Assembly (NCBI GenBank): GCA_016192065.1
Contig: JACPUX010000049.1
Location: forward strand, 1-64,000
DNA from: Betaproteobacteria bacterium
Lineage (GTDB): Bacteria > Pseudomonadota > Gammaproteobacteria > Burkholderiales > Casimicrobiaceae
DNA: 64,000 bases
Reading direction: 5' to 3'
Part shown: one piece after another, positions 33,767 to 43,617 of the stretch
Position numbering within the stretch: the stretch's first letter is position 1
How the letters are laid out: the number at the start of each line of letters is the position of its first letter
Position numbers and translations under genes: made by a program
Notes under the pieces: generated by a model
What the model was told of the DNA's origin: nothing
Database searches by the model: none
The model's input: the letters and a program-made list of their open reading frames with translations, nothing else

Positions 33767-35065
33767 ATGGACGGTTGGATCGCCTTTCTCCTGATCCTGG
33801 CGCTTTGTTCCCTGCTCGGCAGTGGCGTGTGGATCGGCCTGGCCCTTGCCGGCGTGGCGTGGGTGGGCATGGCGCTCTTCAGCGCACGTCCGGCGGGCGA
33901 CGCCATGGCACTCACCATCTGGGGTTCGGCCTCGTCGTGGACGCTCACCGCCTTGCCACTTTTTTTGTGGATGGGGGAGATTCTTTTTCGCACGCGGCTC
34001 TCGGAAGACCTGTTCAAAGGTTTGGCGCCCTGGCTGGAGCGTGTTCCGGGAAGGCTCCTGCACACCAACATTTTGGGCTGCACACTCTTCGCCGCGGTCT
34101 CGGGGTCCAGCGCCGCCACCTGCGCCACCATCGGCAAAATGACCTTGCCGGAACTCAAGGCGCGAGGGTACCCCGAGGGCATCACCATCGGCACCCTGGC
34201 CGGCGCGGGCACCCTGGGATTGCTGGTTCCGCCTTCGATCATCATGATCGTTTACGGCGTCAGCTCGAATGTGTCAATCGCCCAGCTTTTCATCGCCGGT
34301 GTCATTCCCGGGCTGCTGCTGGCGTCGTTGTTCTCGGGTTTCATCGTGGTCTGGGCCTTGCTGAACCCCAGGAAGGTGCCGGCCGTCACTCAGCACACGA
34401 GCTGGCGCGAGAAGTTGGTCGCATCACGGCACATCATTCCGGTGCTGGTGCTGATCGGCCTGGTGCTAGGCTCGATTTACGCCGGCATCGCCACCGCCAC
34501 CGAGGCCGCGGCACTGGGTGTGGTCGGGGCGCTGGCCATCGCTGCGACGCAAGGCGCGCTCAGCCGCAAGACCTTTCTCGACAGCCTAATGGGCGCCACG
34601 CGGCTCTATTGCATGATCGCCCTCATCCTCACCGGTGCGGCCTTCCTCACCTTGTCCATGGGCTACCTCGGCCTGCCGCGCAATCTCGCCGAGTGGATCG
34701 GCGGCCTGGGCTTGAGCCCGTTTGCGCTGATCATCGCGCTGACGGTGTTCTACATCATTCTGGGCAGTTTTCTCGATGGCATTTCCATGGTGGTGCTGAC
34801 CATGGGCGTGATCCTCCCCACCGTGGAACGTGCCGGCATCGACCTCTTGTGGTTCGGTATTTTTCTGGTGCTGGTGGTGGAAATGGCGCAAATCACCCCG
34901 CCCGTAGGCTTCAATCTTTTCGTGCTGCAAGGCATGACCGGGAAGCAGGTGACTTGGATCGCCAAACACACCCTGCCGATGTTTGTGCTGATGATCTTGG
35001 CCGTGGGCCTGATCTGGTGGTTGCCGGAACTCGTGACCTGGCTGCCGCGGCAGATGAAGTTTTGA
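33767..35065 (+). CDS. dctM: TRAP transporter large permease
   Basis: 432 residues, normal DctM length, about twelve transmembrane segments. Conserved pieces include FAAVSGSSAATCATIGKMTLPEL, GYPEGITIGTLAGAGTLGLLVPPSI and EMAQITPPVGFNLFVLQG. It uses a Na+ or H+ gradient to drive uptake of the ligand delivered by DctP. Confidence 0.93.
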   Translation: MDGWIAFLLILALCSLLGSGVWIGLALAGVAWVGMALFSARPAGDAMALTIWGSASSWTLTALPLFLWMGEILFRTRLSEDLFKGLAPWLERVPGRLLHTNILGCTLFAAVSGSSAATCATIGKMTLPELKARGYPEGITIGTLAGAGTLGLLVPPSIIMIVYGVSSNVSIAQLFIAGVIPGLLLASLFSGFIVVWALLNPRKVPAVTQHTSWREKLVASRHIIPVLVLIGLVLGSIYAGIATATEAAALGVVGALAIAATQGALSRKTFLDSLMGATRLYCMIALILTGAAFLTLSMGYLGLPRNLAEWIGGLGLSPFALIIALTVFYIILGSFLDGISMVVLTMGVILPTVERAGIDLLWFGIFLVLVVEMAQITPPVGFNLFVLQGMTGKQVTWIAKHTLPMFVLMILAVGLIWWLPELVTWLPRQMKF

Positions 35066-35233
35066 GCGTGAGCTGGAATCGCGCGCCGGCCCGCGCTTGA
35101 CCCACCCTGCTGGAACGCTTTGCCCCGCAGCACCAACGACTAAGGGTCTTGGCGCGCCGGGCTCCCTGGCCCAATGGTGACACCGCGGGTCTGTGGCACA
35201 ATCCCGCTTGCTTCGCGCTGCGCACCTCTGCAC

Positions 35234-36094
35234 ATGTTGCTTCGACCCCACGCCACCGCCCAGGATTTTCTCGCCGCCGCCCAAGCGTGGCTGATGCGCG
35301 ACGAATCGGCGAACAACCTGCTGCTCTCCTTCGCCTCGCGTCGCGCGGTGCATGGCGCGGCGGGCGACCAGGATTACTACGCCACCATCGCCGAGGGTCG
35401 CGAGCTGTGTCTCGCCGCCACGGCCGGGCAAGACGGGGGCGTACTGCTGGGCGGCAACCATCGTCAGGCGCTGCGGATGCTGGCGCGCGACCTCGCGCAG
35501 CGCGGTCTACGCCCGCAAGGTGTGGTCGGCGAGGCCCAGGCCGCCGCCGACTTCGCCACATGCTTTGCCGCCGCAACCCAGGCGCGAGTTGCACCGCGAC
35601 ATCGCCTCAAGCACCTGGCGCTCTACACTCTGCCGCTGCCTCCGGTGGTGGCTGGCGGGATGCGCGATGCCGGCCCCGCCGACCTCGCCCTGGTCGAAGA
35701 TTGGTGGGAGCATTTTCGCGAGGAGACGCGCACGCCTGGGCAACTGCGTGACCTCCTTGCCGCGGTCGCGAGCCGCATTCCTGGCCGCGGCATCGTGCTC
35801 TGGTGCGCGCCCGAACCCATCGCCATGGCCGCTTACACGCTCTTGTTGCCCGATACCGCGCGCCTGAGCGCGGTGTTCACCGCCCGAGGGGCCAGGCAGC
35901 AGGGTTACGCCAGCGCCCTGGTCGCGCAATTGTCGCGCCAATTGATGCTGCGCGGCACTGACGATGCGCGCCCGCGCCGCGCCTGTTTTCTTTCCACCGA
36001 TGCGCACAACCCCGTGAGCAACGCCATCTACGAGCGCATCGGCTTTCGCGAACAAGGCGAGCACCAGCACCTCGACTTCGTTTACGCCACATGA
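35234..36094 (+). CDS. GNAT-family N-acetyltransferase
   Basis: 286 residues. The C-terminal half is a GNAT domain: VFTARGARQQGYASALVAQLS (motif A with the acetyl-CoA loop) and NPVSNAIYERIGFRE (motif B). The N-terminal half (LRPHATAQDFLAAAQAWLMRDE) is typical of two-lobed GNAT proteins. An upstream ATG at 35174 reads into a region without conservation. Its stop overlaps the rsmE start (ATGA). Substrate unknown. Confidence 0.82.
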   Translation: MLLRPHATAQDFLAAAQAWLMRDESANNLLLSFASRRAVHGAAGDQDYYATIAEGRELCLAATAGQDGGVLLGGNHRQALRMLARDLAQRGLRPQGVVGEAQAAADFATCFAAATQARVAPRHRLKHLALYTLPLPPVVAGGMRDAGPADLALVEDWWEHFREETRTPGQLRDLLAAVASRIPGRGIVLWCAPEPIAMAAYTLLLPDTARLSAVFTARGARQQGYASALVAQLSRQLMLRGTDDARPRRACFLSTDAHNPVSNAIYERIGFREQGEHQHLDFVYAT

Positions 36095-36837
36095 AAGCGC
36101 CGCCGCGCCTCTTCTGCGCCACGCCACTCCATCCTGGCGCGTCGATCCACTTGCCCGAGGCGCCCGCGCATCACGTGGCGCGAGTGCTGCGCCTGGGCGA
36201 AGGCAACGCACTTATTCTGTTCGACGGCCGAGGCGGCGAGTGGCGCGCCACCATCAGCCACGTCGACAAGCGCGGAGTGCGCGTGACCCTGGGGCAGCAT
36301 TACCCGCAGGAGACCGAATCGCCGCTGCAACTGACCCTCCTGCAGGGCATCGCCAGCGCCGACAAGATGGACTGGATCATCCAGAAGGCCGTGGAGCTGG
36401 GTGTGAGCGCCATCGCGCCCCTGCTCACCGAACGCACGCTGTTGAAGCTCAGCCCCGAGCGCGCCGAAAAACGCAGCTTGCATTGGCGCAACATCATCAT
36501 CAGCGCCTGCGAGCAATGCGGCCGCACTCGCCTGCCGGAACTACACGCCCCCGAGCCGCTGAGGGCGCGCCTCGCCCGCGCGAGTGCCGGCCAGCGTCTG
36601 GTACTCTCGCCCAAAGCGCAGACACCGCTCGCCGCGCTGCCCGGAGATCTCGGCGCCGCGGAAATCCTCATCGGCCCCGAAGGCGGCCTCGCCGAGCGCG
36701 AACTCGAAGAGGCGCTCGCCGCAGGGTTCACGCCCGTGAGCCTCGGTCCCCGCGTGCTGCGCACTGAAACCGCGGGCATGGCGGCTTTGGCGGTGATGCA
36801 GGGGCGGTGGGGGGATTGGGGCCTGCAGCGGCCTTAG
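36091..36837 (+). CDS. rsmE: 16S rRNA (uracil1498-N3)-methyltransferase
   Basis: 248 residues. N-terminal PUA-like part (HHVARVLRLGEGNALILFDG) and a SPOUT methyltransferase C-terminus with the knot motifs LLQGIASADKMDWIIQKAVELG, LIGPEGGLAERELE and LGPRVLRTETAGMAAL. It methylates U1498 of 16S rRNA. Coupled to the GNAT gene by a 4-bp overlap. Confidence 0.94.
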   Translation: MKAPPRLFCATPLHPGASIHLPEAPAHHVARVLRLGEGNALILFDGRGGEWRATISHVDKRGVRVTLGQHYPQETESPLQLTLLQGIASADKMDWIIQKAVELGVSAIAPLLTERTLLKLSPERAEKRSLHWRNIIISACEQCGRTRLPELHAPEPLRARLARASAGQRLVLSPKAQTPLAALPGDLGAAEILIGPEGGLAERELEEALAAGFTPVSLGPRVLRTETAGMAALAVMQGRWGDWGLQRP

Positions 36838-36850
36838 AGTTCACAGAATC

Positions 36851-37396
36851 ATGTCCGCCCTCGTCATCCTTCTGCGCGGTGTCAACGTCGGCAAGGCCAA
36901 GCGCCTGCCGATGGCCGAATTCCGAGCCCTGCTTTTGCAACTCGGGTGCGACCAGGCGACCACCCTGCTCAATAGCGGCAATGCCGTGGTCCTCGCGCCC
37001 AGGCTCAGCCCCCAGCGCCTGGCGACAAAGCTCGCCGCGGCAATCATCGAGCGGTTTGGCTTCACGGTGCCCGTGGTGGTGAAGTCCGCCGAGGCATTCG
37101 CGCGCATCATCGCGGCCAACGAACTGGCCAGCGGCGCAGGCGATCACTCCCGTCTGCTGGCTGCCGTGGCGCAAGACGATCAAGGCTTGCGTTCGCTGCA
37201 CGCACTGGCCGACCTGGTGGCGCCGCCTGAGCGCCTGCTGCTCGGCGAACACGCCGTCTACCTCGATTGCGCTGGCGCCATCCTTGAGAGCAAGGCTGGC
37301 GCGGCGCTACTGGGGAAATTTGGCCACGCGGTGACCACGCGCAATTGGGCGACGATGCAGAAGCTTCAGGCGCTCGCGCAGGAGACCTTGAAGTGA
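36851..37396 (+). CDS. DUF1697 family protein
   Basis: 181 residues. Opens with VILLRGVNVGKAKRLPMAEF and continues with TTLLNSGNAVVLAPRLSP and a C-terminal NWATMQKLQAL; all are DUF1697 hallmarks. No biochemical function is known to me for the family. It lies 13 bp after rsmE and converges with holA. Confidence 0.85.
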   Translation: MSALVILLRGVNVGKAKRLPMAEFRALLLQLGCDQATTLLNSGNAVVLAPRLSPQRLATKLAAAIIERFGFTVPVVVKSAEAFARIIAANELASGAGDHSRLLAAVAQDDQGLRSLHALADLVAPPERLLLGEHAVYLDCAGAILESKAGAALLGKFGHAVTTRNWATMQKLQALAQETLK

Positions 37397-37432
37397 CGCG
37401 CCATGGTTCTCATTGGGAAGCAACGAACTCGC

Positions 37433-37456
37433 TGGTGGGCAGTTGCTAGCCCGCCA
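37433..37456. terminator. Hairpin at the DUF1697 / holA convergence
   Basis: TGGTGGGC (37433-37440) and GCCCGCCA (37449-37456) form an 8-bp stem with one G-T pair and an 8-base loop that contains the holA stop codon. No T-run on either side, so termination strength is uncertain. Confidence 0.35.
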
Positions 37457-38480
37457 ATGGCCGCAGCACGGCCCGCCCTGCTCCGGCGAGCTGCAAGCCG
37501 AAGTTGCGCAGGGCGCCCCACACTTCGTCTTTGCCCAGGCCCTTGGCCAGGGCGTCGAGGCGCGCGGCCTCGCTGATGAGGGCGCCCAGGAGCGCGGGTT
37601 CGATGCGCCGCGCCGCGGCTTCCATGGCGGCTTGGCGCCGACCCCAGACCCGAGCGTTCTTCACCGCCTGCGCCAGCGGCATCCCGCCGCGCGCGGCGGC
37701 GACGACATTGCACAGCGCATGCAAATCGTCGGAAAGCTGCCACACCACTAGCGGCGCGCCCTCGCCTTCCGCTTCGAGACCGGCCAGCACTTTGCAAAAC
37801 CTCGCGACATCGCCCAGCAACACGGCTTCGGACATTTGCGTGATGTCGTAACGCGCCACCCGCGCGACAGCGTTCTCGACGGCCTCGGGTGCGAGTTCTC
37901 CTGGAGGCAGCAGGAGGGCAAGCTTTTCGATTTCCTGTTGCGCGGCCAGGAGATTGCCTTCGCAGCGATCGGCCAGCATTTGCAGGGTTTCTGGTCGCGC
38001 TTTCTGGCCGCGTGCAGTCAGGCGCGCGCCGATCCAGGCAGGCAGCTCCTCGCGCTCCAGCACCGCGATGGCGACGCTCACCCCGGCGGCTTCCAGCGCG
38101 CCAAACCACTTGCTCTGCTGGGTGGCGCGGTCGAGCCGTGGACAGCTGATAAGCAGCACGTGGTCGGGGCTGGGCGCCCCGGCATAGGCTTCGAGCTGGC
38201 GCGCGCCTTCCACACCCGGCTTGCCGGTAGGCAAGCGCAGATCGATCAAGCCCCGGCCTCCGAAGAGCGATAGGTTCTGGTGTGCGGCGGCGAACTCGTC
38301 CCACTTGAAGCCACTCTCCGCCACCAGCACTTGCCGGTCCTCGAAACCGGCGCGGCGCGCGGCGGCGCGCAGGGTATCGGCGGCTTCGAAAAGCAGCAGC
38401 GGCTCGTCGCCGTGCAACAGGTAGATCGGTGCCAGCCCTTTGCCGAGCAGCGCCCCAAGCTGCGCCAGCCGCGCCTGCAT
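37446..38480 (-). CDS. holA: DNA polymerase III subunit delta
   Basis: 344 residues, normal length. The N-terminal clamp-loader domain has APIYLLHGDEPLLLFEAAD and LIDLRLPTGKPG; later segments include LLISCPRLDRATQQSKWFGAL and RCEGNLLAAQQEIEKLALL. It opens the beta clamp on DNA. The ATG overlaps the lptE stop (ATGA). Together with holB at the other end of the window, both delta subunits are present; only holB has the repeat extension. Confidence 0.93.
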   Translation of the reverse strand: MQARLAQLGALLGKGLAPIYLLHGDEPLLLFEAADTLRAAARRAGFEDRQVLVAESGFKWDEFAAAHQNLSLFGGRGLIDLRLPTGKPGVEGARQLEAYAGAPSPDHVLLISCPRLDRATQQSKWFGALEAAGVSVAIAVLEREELPAWIGARLTARGQKARPETLQMLADRCEGNLLAAQQEIEKLALLLPPGELAPEAVENAVARVARYDITQMSEAVLLGDVARFCKVLAGLEAEGEGAPLVVWQLSDDLHALCNVVAAARGGMPLAQAVKNARVWGRRQAAMEAAARRIEPALLGALISEAARLDALAKGLGKDEVWGALRNFGLQLAGAGRAVLRPLAG

Positions 38481-38989
38481 CAGGCCCCGGGGCGCCGCGC
38501 CGAAGCGAGCCGGCGCATGATCTGGTCGAGCGCGTCGGTGTACATGGTTTGCACCAGGGCACGTTCCTCGGCTTCCTTGGCCAGCGCCTGGCTGTCGTTG
38601 AAGGAGAAGTCGCGCTTGATGCTGATCTCGCCGCTTTTCAGCCACTCGCCGCCCTTGCCGTCATGCACGCGAAAGACGATGCGCAGCGTCAGCAGGAATT
38701 CGCGCACCCGGCCGCCGCCAGAAATGGTGAGCACCTGCTTGTCGAAATTGAACATCGCGACTTCGATGATGGCTTCGGCCTGGTCCGCCGCTTCGACAAG
38801 GCGCGCCCCGGCGTCCCCCCGCAGGCGACGCGCGAGTTCGGGATAAAGCGGCGTACCTTGGCCGCCGGAAATGAACACCGTGCGAAAAGGCAGGCTCGCA
38901 TCACCACGCAGACGAAAGCCGCAAGCACTGGCCATGACCACGGCCAGCAAGAGCAGGAACGCACCAAGCAGGGGTGTAGGCCGTGCCAT
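38480..38989 (-). CDS. lptE: LPS-assembly lipoprotein LptE
   Basis: 169 residues. The signal peptide ends in a lipobox (ASAC followed by GFRLRG), which places the lipidated protein in the outer membrane. Family features: RTVFISGGQGTPLYPELARRLR and EFLLTLRIVFRVHD. LptE plugs and assembles the LptD barrel for LPS export. Start ATG is 10 bp after the leuS stop; a TTG six codons upstream overlaps leuS and is less likely. Confidence 0.9.
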   Translation of the reverse strand: MARPTPLLGAFLLLLAVVMASACGFRLRGDASLPFRTVFISGGQGTPLYPELARRLRGDAGARLVEAADQAEAIIEVAMFNFDKQVLTISGGGRVREFLLTLRIVFRVHDGKGGEWLKSGEISIKRDFSFNDSQALAKEAEERALVQTMYTDALDQIMRRLASARRPGA

Positions 38990-38999
38990 GCCTCGCCCC

Positions 39000-41615
39000 T
39001 CAGGCAACGACGTTCACCAGGCGGCCCGGCACCACCACCACCTTGCGCGGCGCCTTGCCGGCGGCGTGGCGCTGAAATTCTGGACTGGCGGTGGCGGCCG
39101 CTTCGATAGCCGCCTGATCCGCAGTGGCCGGCACTTCGATCTGGCCGCGGGTTTTGCCGTTGATTTGCAGCACCAGGGTAATCACTTCCTGCACCAGCGC
39201 GGCTTCGTCCACTTGCGGCCAGGGCGCATCGATCAGTTCACCCCAGCGCGCGGCGTAACCAAGCTGCGCCCAAAGCGTGTGGGTAATGTGCGGCACCACC
39301 GGGTTGAGCACCCGCAAGAGGATGGCGAGGCCTTCGCGCAAAACCTCGGTGGCCGTCGCTTCGGTGCTCGCGGGTGCGGCTTCCAGGGCATTGAGCATTT
39401 TCATGCCGGCAGAAACCACGGTATTGAACTGCAAGCGGGTGTAGTCGTAATTGGCTTGCGCGAGATGTTTGTAGATCTCGCGGCGCAACTCGCGCTCGGG
39501 CTTGGCCGTTTCGTTCCAGTTCACGGCTTGGGGCGCAGCGGCGAGCCGTTCCGAAGCGCCTTGCGCGAAGGCCCACAAGCGCTTCAAGAAACGGTAAGCG
39601 CCCTCGACGCCGGCATCGGACCACTCGAGGGTCTGCTCGGGGTGGCTGGCGAACATCACGAAAAGCCGCGCGGTATCGGCCCCGTATTGCTCGATCAGCG
39701 CCTGCGGGTCGACGCCATTGCGCTTGGATTTCGACATCGTGCCCACGCCGCCGTAATCGACGGCCAGGCCATCGCTCCTGGCGACGACGCCGGTGACGTG
39801 GCCCTCGGCGTCGCGCTGCACCTCGACTTCCTCGGGCGCGAAATAGCTGATCCCGCCTTTGTCACTTTTGCGCGAGTAGATGTGGTTCAACACCATGCCC
39901 TGGGTGAGCAGGTTGGTGAAAGGCTCGTCGAAATTTACCAAGCCCTGGTCGCGCATCACCTTGGTCCAGAAGCGCGAGTACAAGAGGTGCAGGATGGCGT
40001 GCTCGATGCCGCCGATATACTGGTCGACGGGCAGCCAGTGTTGGACCCGCGCATCGACCATGGCGCCATGGTTGTCGAAGGAGGCGTAGCGCGCGTAGTA
40101 CCAGGACGAATCGACGAAGGTGTCCATGGTATCGGTTTCGCGTTTCGCCGGCCGGCCGCAGCTTGGGCAGGTGCAGTTGACGAAATCCGCGCGCTTGGCG
40201 AGCGGATTGCCCGAGCCATCGGGCACGCAGTCTTCAGGCAGCCGCACCGGCAAGTCCGCGTTGGGCACCGGCACTTCGCCGCAGTGTTCGCAATGAATGA
40301 GCGGAATGGGGCAGCCCCAATAGCGCTGCCGAGAAATGCCCCAATCGCGCAGGCGCCATTGCACCTGGGTGTCGCCCAGCGCCTTGACCCTGAGGTCGGC
40401 GGTGATGGCAGCGACCGCCTGGCGATAGGCGAGTCCATCGTATTTGCCCGAGTGCAGGCACGCGCCTTGCTGCTTGTCGGCGTACCATTCGGCCCAGGCG
40501 TCGGTGGAAAAGCTCTGCCCCTCTACGGCGATGACTTGCTTGATCGGCAGGCCGTACTTCTGGGCGAAATGAAAGTCGCGCTCATCATGCGCCGGCACGG
40601 CCATGACCGCGCCTTCGCCGTAGCCCATCAGGACGTAATTGCCCACCCAAACCGGCACCGCTTCGCCGGTGAGCGGGTGCGTCACCGCAAGACCCGTGGG
40701 CAGGCCCTTCTTTTCCATGGTCGCCATATCAGCTTCCATTACCGAGCCCTGCTTGCATTCCTCGATGAACGCGGCGAGCTGGCGATTGTTCTTCGCCGCG
40801 TAGGCGGCCAGCGGATGTTCAGCGGCGACAGCGCAGAAAGTCACGCCCATGATGGTGTCGGCACGGGTGGTGAAGACCCAGAGTTTGCCCTCTTGGCCGT
40901 CGGGCAAAGTGTAGGGAAAGGCAAAACGCACGCCCTCGCTCTTGCCGATCCAGTTGGCCTGCATGGCCTTGACCCGCTCGGGCCAGCCGGGAAGCTGGTC
41001 GAGGTCGGCGAGGAGATCTTCGGCGTAGCGGGTGATGGCGAGGTAGTAGCCGGGAATCTCGCGCTTTTCGACCAGCGCGCCGGTGCGCCAGCCGCGGCCG
41101 TCGATCACCTGCTCGTTGGCAAGCACGGTCTGGTCCACCGGATCCCAATTCACCACCTGGGTCTTCTTGTAAGCGATGCCCTTTTCGCGCATGCGCAAGA
41201 ACAGCCATTGGTTCCAGCGGTAATAAGCGGGGTTGCAGGTCGCCAGTTCGCGCCGCCAATCGATAGCGAAGCCCAGCGAGCGCAACTGCATTTTCATGTA
41301 GGCGATGTTGTCGTAAGTCCACTTCGCCGGCGGCACGCCGTTGGCCATAGCGGCGTTTTCCGCGGGCAGGCCGAAAGCGTCCCAACCCATGGGCTGCAAG
41401 ACGTTTTTGCCGTTCATGCGGTGGTAACGCGTCAGCACGTCGCCAATGGTGTAGTTGCGCACGTGTCCCATGTGCAGCTTGCCCGAAGGGTAAGGGAACA
41501 TCGACAGGCAATAGAATTTTTCCCGGTCGGGGCGTTCGATGGCCTCGAAGGCTTTGGTGGTATCCCAGTGGTGCTGGGCCGCGGCTTCGATCTCGGCGTG
41601 GCGGTAGGGCAACAT
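39000..41615 (-). CDS. leuS: Leucyl-tRNA synthetase
   Basis: 871 residues, full length. Class I motifs: HIGH-type [14 protein letters not shown] near the N-terminus and KMSKS-type [13 protein letters not shown]. The editing domain lies between, with [19 protein letters not shown] and the HDERD segment of its active site. A zinc-binding module ([10 protein letters not shown]) is present. First gene of leuS-lptE-holA. Divergent from the FecR gene across 79 bp. Confidence 0.97.
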   Translation of the reverse strand: MLPYRHAEIEAAAQHHWDTTKAFEAIERPDREKFYCLSMFPYPSGKLHMGHVRNYTIGDVLTRYHRMNGKNVLQPMGWDAFGLPAENAAMANGVPPAKWTYDNIAYMKMQLRSLGFAIDWRRELATCNPAYYRWNQWLFLRMREKGIAYKKTQVVNWDPVDQTVLANEQVIDGRGWRTGALVEKREIPGYYLAITRYAEDLLADLDQLPGWPERVKAMQANWIGKSEGVRFAFPYTLPDGQEGKLWVFTTRADTIMGVTFCAVAAEHPLAAYAAKNNRQLAAFIEECKQGSVMEADMATMEKKGLPTGLAVTHPLTGEAVPVWVGNYVLMGYGEGAVMAVPAHDERDFHFAQKYGLPIKQVIAVEGQSFSTDAWAEWYADKQQGACLHSGKYDGLAYRQAVAAITADLRVKALGDTQVQWRLRDWGISRQRYWGCPIPLIHCEHCGEVPVPNADLPVRLPEDCVPDGSGNPLAKRADFVNCTCPSCGRPAKRETDTMDTFVDSSWYYARYASFDNHGAMVDARVQHWLPVDQYIGGIEHAILHLLYSRFWTKVMRDQGLVNFDEPFTNLLTQGMVLNHIYSRKSDKGGISYFAPEEVEVQRDAEGHVTGVVARSDGLAVDYGGVGTMSKSKRNGVDPQALIEQYGADTARLFVMFASHPEQTLEWSDAGVEGAYRFLKRLWAFAQGASERLAAAPQAVNWNETAKPERELRREIYKHLAQANYDYTRLQFNTVVSAGMKMLNALEAAPASTEATATEVLREGLAILLRVLNPVVPHITHTLWAQLGYAARWGELIDAPWPQVDEAALVQEVITLVLQINGKTRGQIEVPATADQAAIEAAATASPEFQRHAAGKAPRKVVVVPGRLVNVVA

Positions 41616-41694
41616 GGCTCGGGAATGTGCTAAATTGCGAGGAATTCTGGATTATACCGGCTTCGGCACGCCGATTCGTTTGGGAGGTGATTTC

Positions 41695-42567
41695 ATGAGA
41701 CAACTACTGGCGGCTTGTGCCGCCTGTTTTCTTTGCCTCGGCCTGGCCCAGGCCGCCCCCACCGCTGTGGTCGAGGGCGTGCAGATGCCCGCCTGGCTCG
41801 AACGCTACGGCCGTTTGCAACCGATCGCTCCGGGCATGGAGCTGCGCGCCAGCGATACCGTACGCACCGGCCGCAATGCCCGCATTCTGCTCAAGCTCGC
41901 GGAAGGCAGCCTGGTTCGGCTGGGCGAGAACGGCCAACTGAAACTGACGAGCCTCAACGAAAGTAATGATGGCAAGAGTGTGTTTCGCGCCGCTTTCGAG
42001 GTGCTGCGCGGCGCGTTCCGCTTTACCACCGACCGAATTGCTGCTCCGCGTCAGCGAGATGTGCAAGTGAAGATCGCCAGCATCACCGCCGGTGTGCGTG
42101 GCACCGACTTATGGGGCAAGGCCGCGGCAGACCGGGATCTGGTCTGTCTGATCGAAGGCCGCATCAGCGTGGCGCGCGAAGGTTCGCCAGAGATCAGCAT
42201 GAGCGACCCCTTGAGTTTTTATGTCGCACCCAAGGGCGCGGCGCCCGAACCGGTGCAGGCGGTACCGCTGGCGAAGCTTGCGCAATGGGCGCAGGAGACC
42301 GATTTGGCGGCCGGTCAGGGTGCGGCGCAGCAGGGTGGCGCCTGGCACCTAATGCTCGCCGAGGGTCGGGATCAGGGTCCGGCATTGGACGTGTACATCA
42401 AATTGCGCACAGCGGGCTACGCCGCGCGCATCGAAACCGTCGGCAAGGGCGCCCAGTTCCGCTATCAAGTGCGCCTGCCGCAGATCGCTGACGAGGCTGG
42501 GGCGCAGGCACTCGCCGCGCGCTTGGCTTCCGAGTTGGGTGTGCCTGGCGCTAAGGTTTTCAAGTGA
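41695..42567 (+). CDS. Periplasmic FecR-domain protein with C-terminal SPOR domain
   Basis: 290 residues. Signal peptide (1-20, ending LAQA); FecR domain at about 45-165 (ELRASDTVRTGRNARILLKL, LRGAFRFTTDRI, ITAGVRGTDLWGKA); a C-terminal SPOR-like repeat from about 215 (WHLMLAEGRDQGPALDVYIK, LRTAGYAARIETVGKGAQFR). SPOR domains bind denuded septal glycan, so the protein may localise at the division site. A good GGGAGGTGA ribosome site precedes the ATG. The combination of a FecR domain with SPOR is not one I meet often. Confidence 0.8.
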   Translation: MRQLLAACAACFLCLGLAQAAPTAVVEGVQMPAWLERYGRLQPIAPGMELRASDTVRTGRNARILLKLAEGSLVRLGENGQLKLTSLNESNDGKSVFRAAFEVLRGAFRFTTDRIAAPRQRDVQVKIASITAGVRGTDLWGKAAADRDLVCLIEGRISVAREGSPEISMSDPLSFYVAPKGAAPEPVQAVPLAKLAQWAQETDLAAGQGAAQQGGAWHLMLAEGRDQGPALDVYIKLRTAGYAARIETVGKGAQFRYQVRLPQIADEAGAQALAARLASELGVPGAKVFK

Positions 42568-42585
42568 AGGCGGCGGCGCGAACCC

Positions 42586-42698
42586 GGGAACCACTGGATG
42601 GAGCTGTCACACCGGCGAAGGCAGGTGCCCGGTTCGTCGCAGTTCCTGGACTCCGGCTTGCGCCGGAATGATGAAACCCGATTTGCTTTGAGTTTCCC
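42586..42698. repeat. MITE-like element, degenerate copy E
   Basis: Left end GGGAACCACTGGAT and right end TTTGAGTTTCCC are imperfect inverted repeats of the family. The interior has CACCGGCGAAGGCAGG and CTCCGGCTTGCGCCGGAATG, a nested hairpin shared with copy D. It fills the gap between the FecR gene and a LysE exporter. Confidence 0.5.
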
Positions 42699-42713
42699 TG
42701 ACTCGTCACCCCC

Positions 42714-43352
42714 ATGAACCTCGATACCTGGATCGCTCTTTTCTTCGCCGGCTGGCTGATTTCGATTTCTCCCGGCCCGGGGGCGATTTCCTGCCTGTCC
42801 ACCGGTCTGCAACATGGCCTGCGACGGGGGCGGTGGAACATCTATGGCTTACAGGCCGCGCTGGCGATTTCCATCGCCATCGTCGCGACCGGCTTGGGGG
42901 CGCTTTTGGCGACCTCGAGCATGGCCTTTTCGGTGGTCAAATGGCTGGGCGTGGCCTACCTCGTGTACCTCGGCATCCGCCAATGGCGGGCCCCTGATCA
43001 CCTCAACCTCGGCGCGCCCAGTCAGCCCGGAACAGGTAGCCGCTGGTCCTTGTTCCGTCAGGGGCTGCTGGTGAACCTGGTCAATCCCAAGGGGATCGTG
43101 TTCTTCTTGGCCGTGCTGCCGCAATTCATCGATCCCGAGGCGCCGCAGGCGCCACAGTACTTGATCGCGGCGGCGACTCTGATCGCCATCGATCTCGTGG
43201 TCATGCACGGTTACACCGCTGCGGCGGCCAGCATCCAGAGCTGGCTCAGATCACCGACCCAAGTGCGCTGGATAAACCGCTCCTGCGGCAGCCTGTTCGT
43301 CGTCGCGGGCCTGTTGCTGGCTGGATTCCAGAAGGCCGCAAAGGAAGGCTGA
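42714..43352 (+). CDS. LysE/RhtB-family amino-acid exporter
   Basis: 212 residues, six transmembrane helices. Starts LDTWIALFFAGWLISISPGPGAI, with the family's PGP motif, and has LGVAYLVYLGIRQWRAP and NPKGIVFFLAVLPQFIDP. Exports amino acids or derivatives across the inner membrane; specificity unknown. A second, distinct family member lies at 61086-61754. Confidence 0.9.
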   Translation: MNLDTWIALFFAGWLISISPGPGAISCLSTGLQHGLRRGRWNIYGLQAALAISIAIVATGLGALLATSSMAFSVVKWLGVAYLVYLGIRQWRAPDHLNLGAPSQPGTGSRWSLFRQGLLVNLVNPKGIVFFLAVLPQFIDPEAPQAPQYLIAAATLIAIDLVVMHGYTAAAASIQSWLRSPTQVRWINRSCGSLFVVAGLLLAGFQKAAKEG

Positions 43353-43492
43353 GCAGCTCCACGCTGGCCGGCCGGAGGCGCCGCGGCGGTGTGCATTACA
43401 GGCAGTCTGTTCCGCAACATAGCACCGCCGGCCCTGCGCACCACCTACGGTGGCCACGCGATGCCGCACTCTCCAGCGCCGGGCAAAGGCTG

Positions 43493-43594
43493 CTGAAAAC
43501 CCTCCCACCGACGCAGGTTGGTGTCCGGTTCGCTGAAGGTCCTGGAAGCCGCCTTGCGCCGGGATGAGGAATGCCGAATTGATCAGCGTCGCCC
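43493..43594. repeat. MITE-like element, degenerate copy D
   Basis: The right end ATTGATCAGCGTCGCCCC is close to the family end; the left end near 43493 (CTGAAAACCC) is eroded. The interior GGAAGCCGCCTTGCGCCGGGATGA matches copy E. It lies in the 265-bp gap between convergent LysE and diguanylate-cyclase genes; the rest of that gap (43353-43490) holds nothing I recognise. Confidence 0.45.
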
Positions 43595-43617
43595 CAGCGA
43601 AAGCAACCGACGAACTA

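Noticed and set aside
33310-35100. 596-codon open frame over dctQ and dctM
   Set aside because: Same strand but a different frame from the two clear TRAP permease genes.
38871-41633. 920-codon open frame opposite leuS
   Set aside because: It is the antisense of leuS and shows no family features; long antisense frames are expected in G+C-rich genes.
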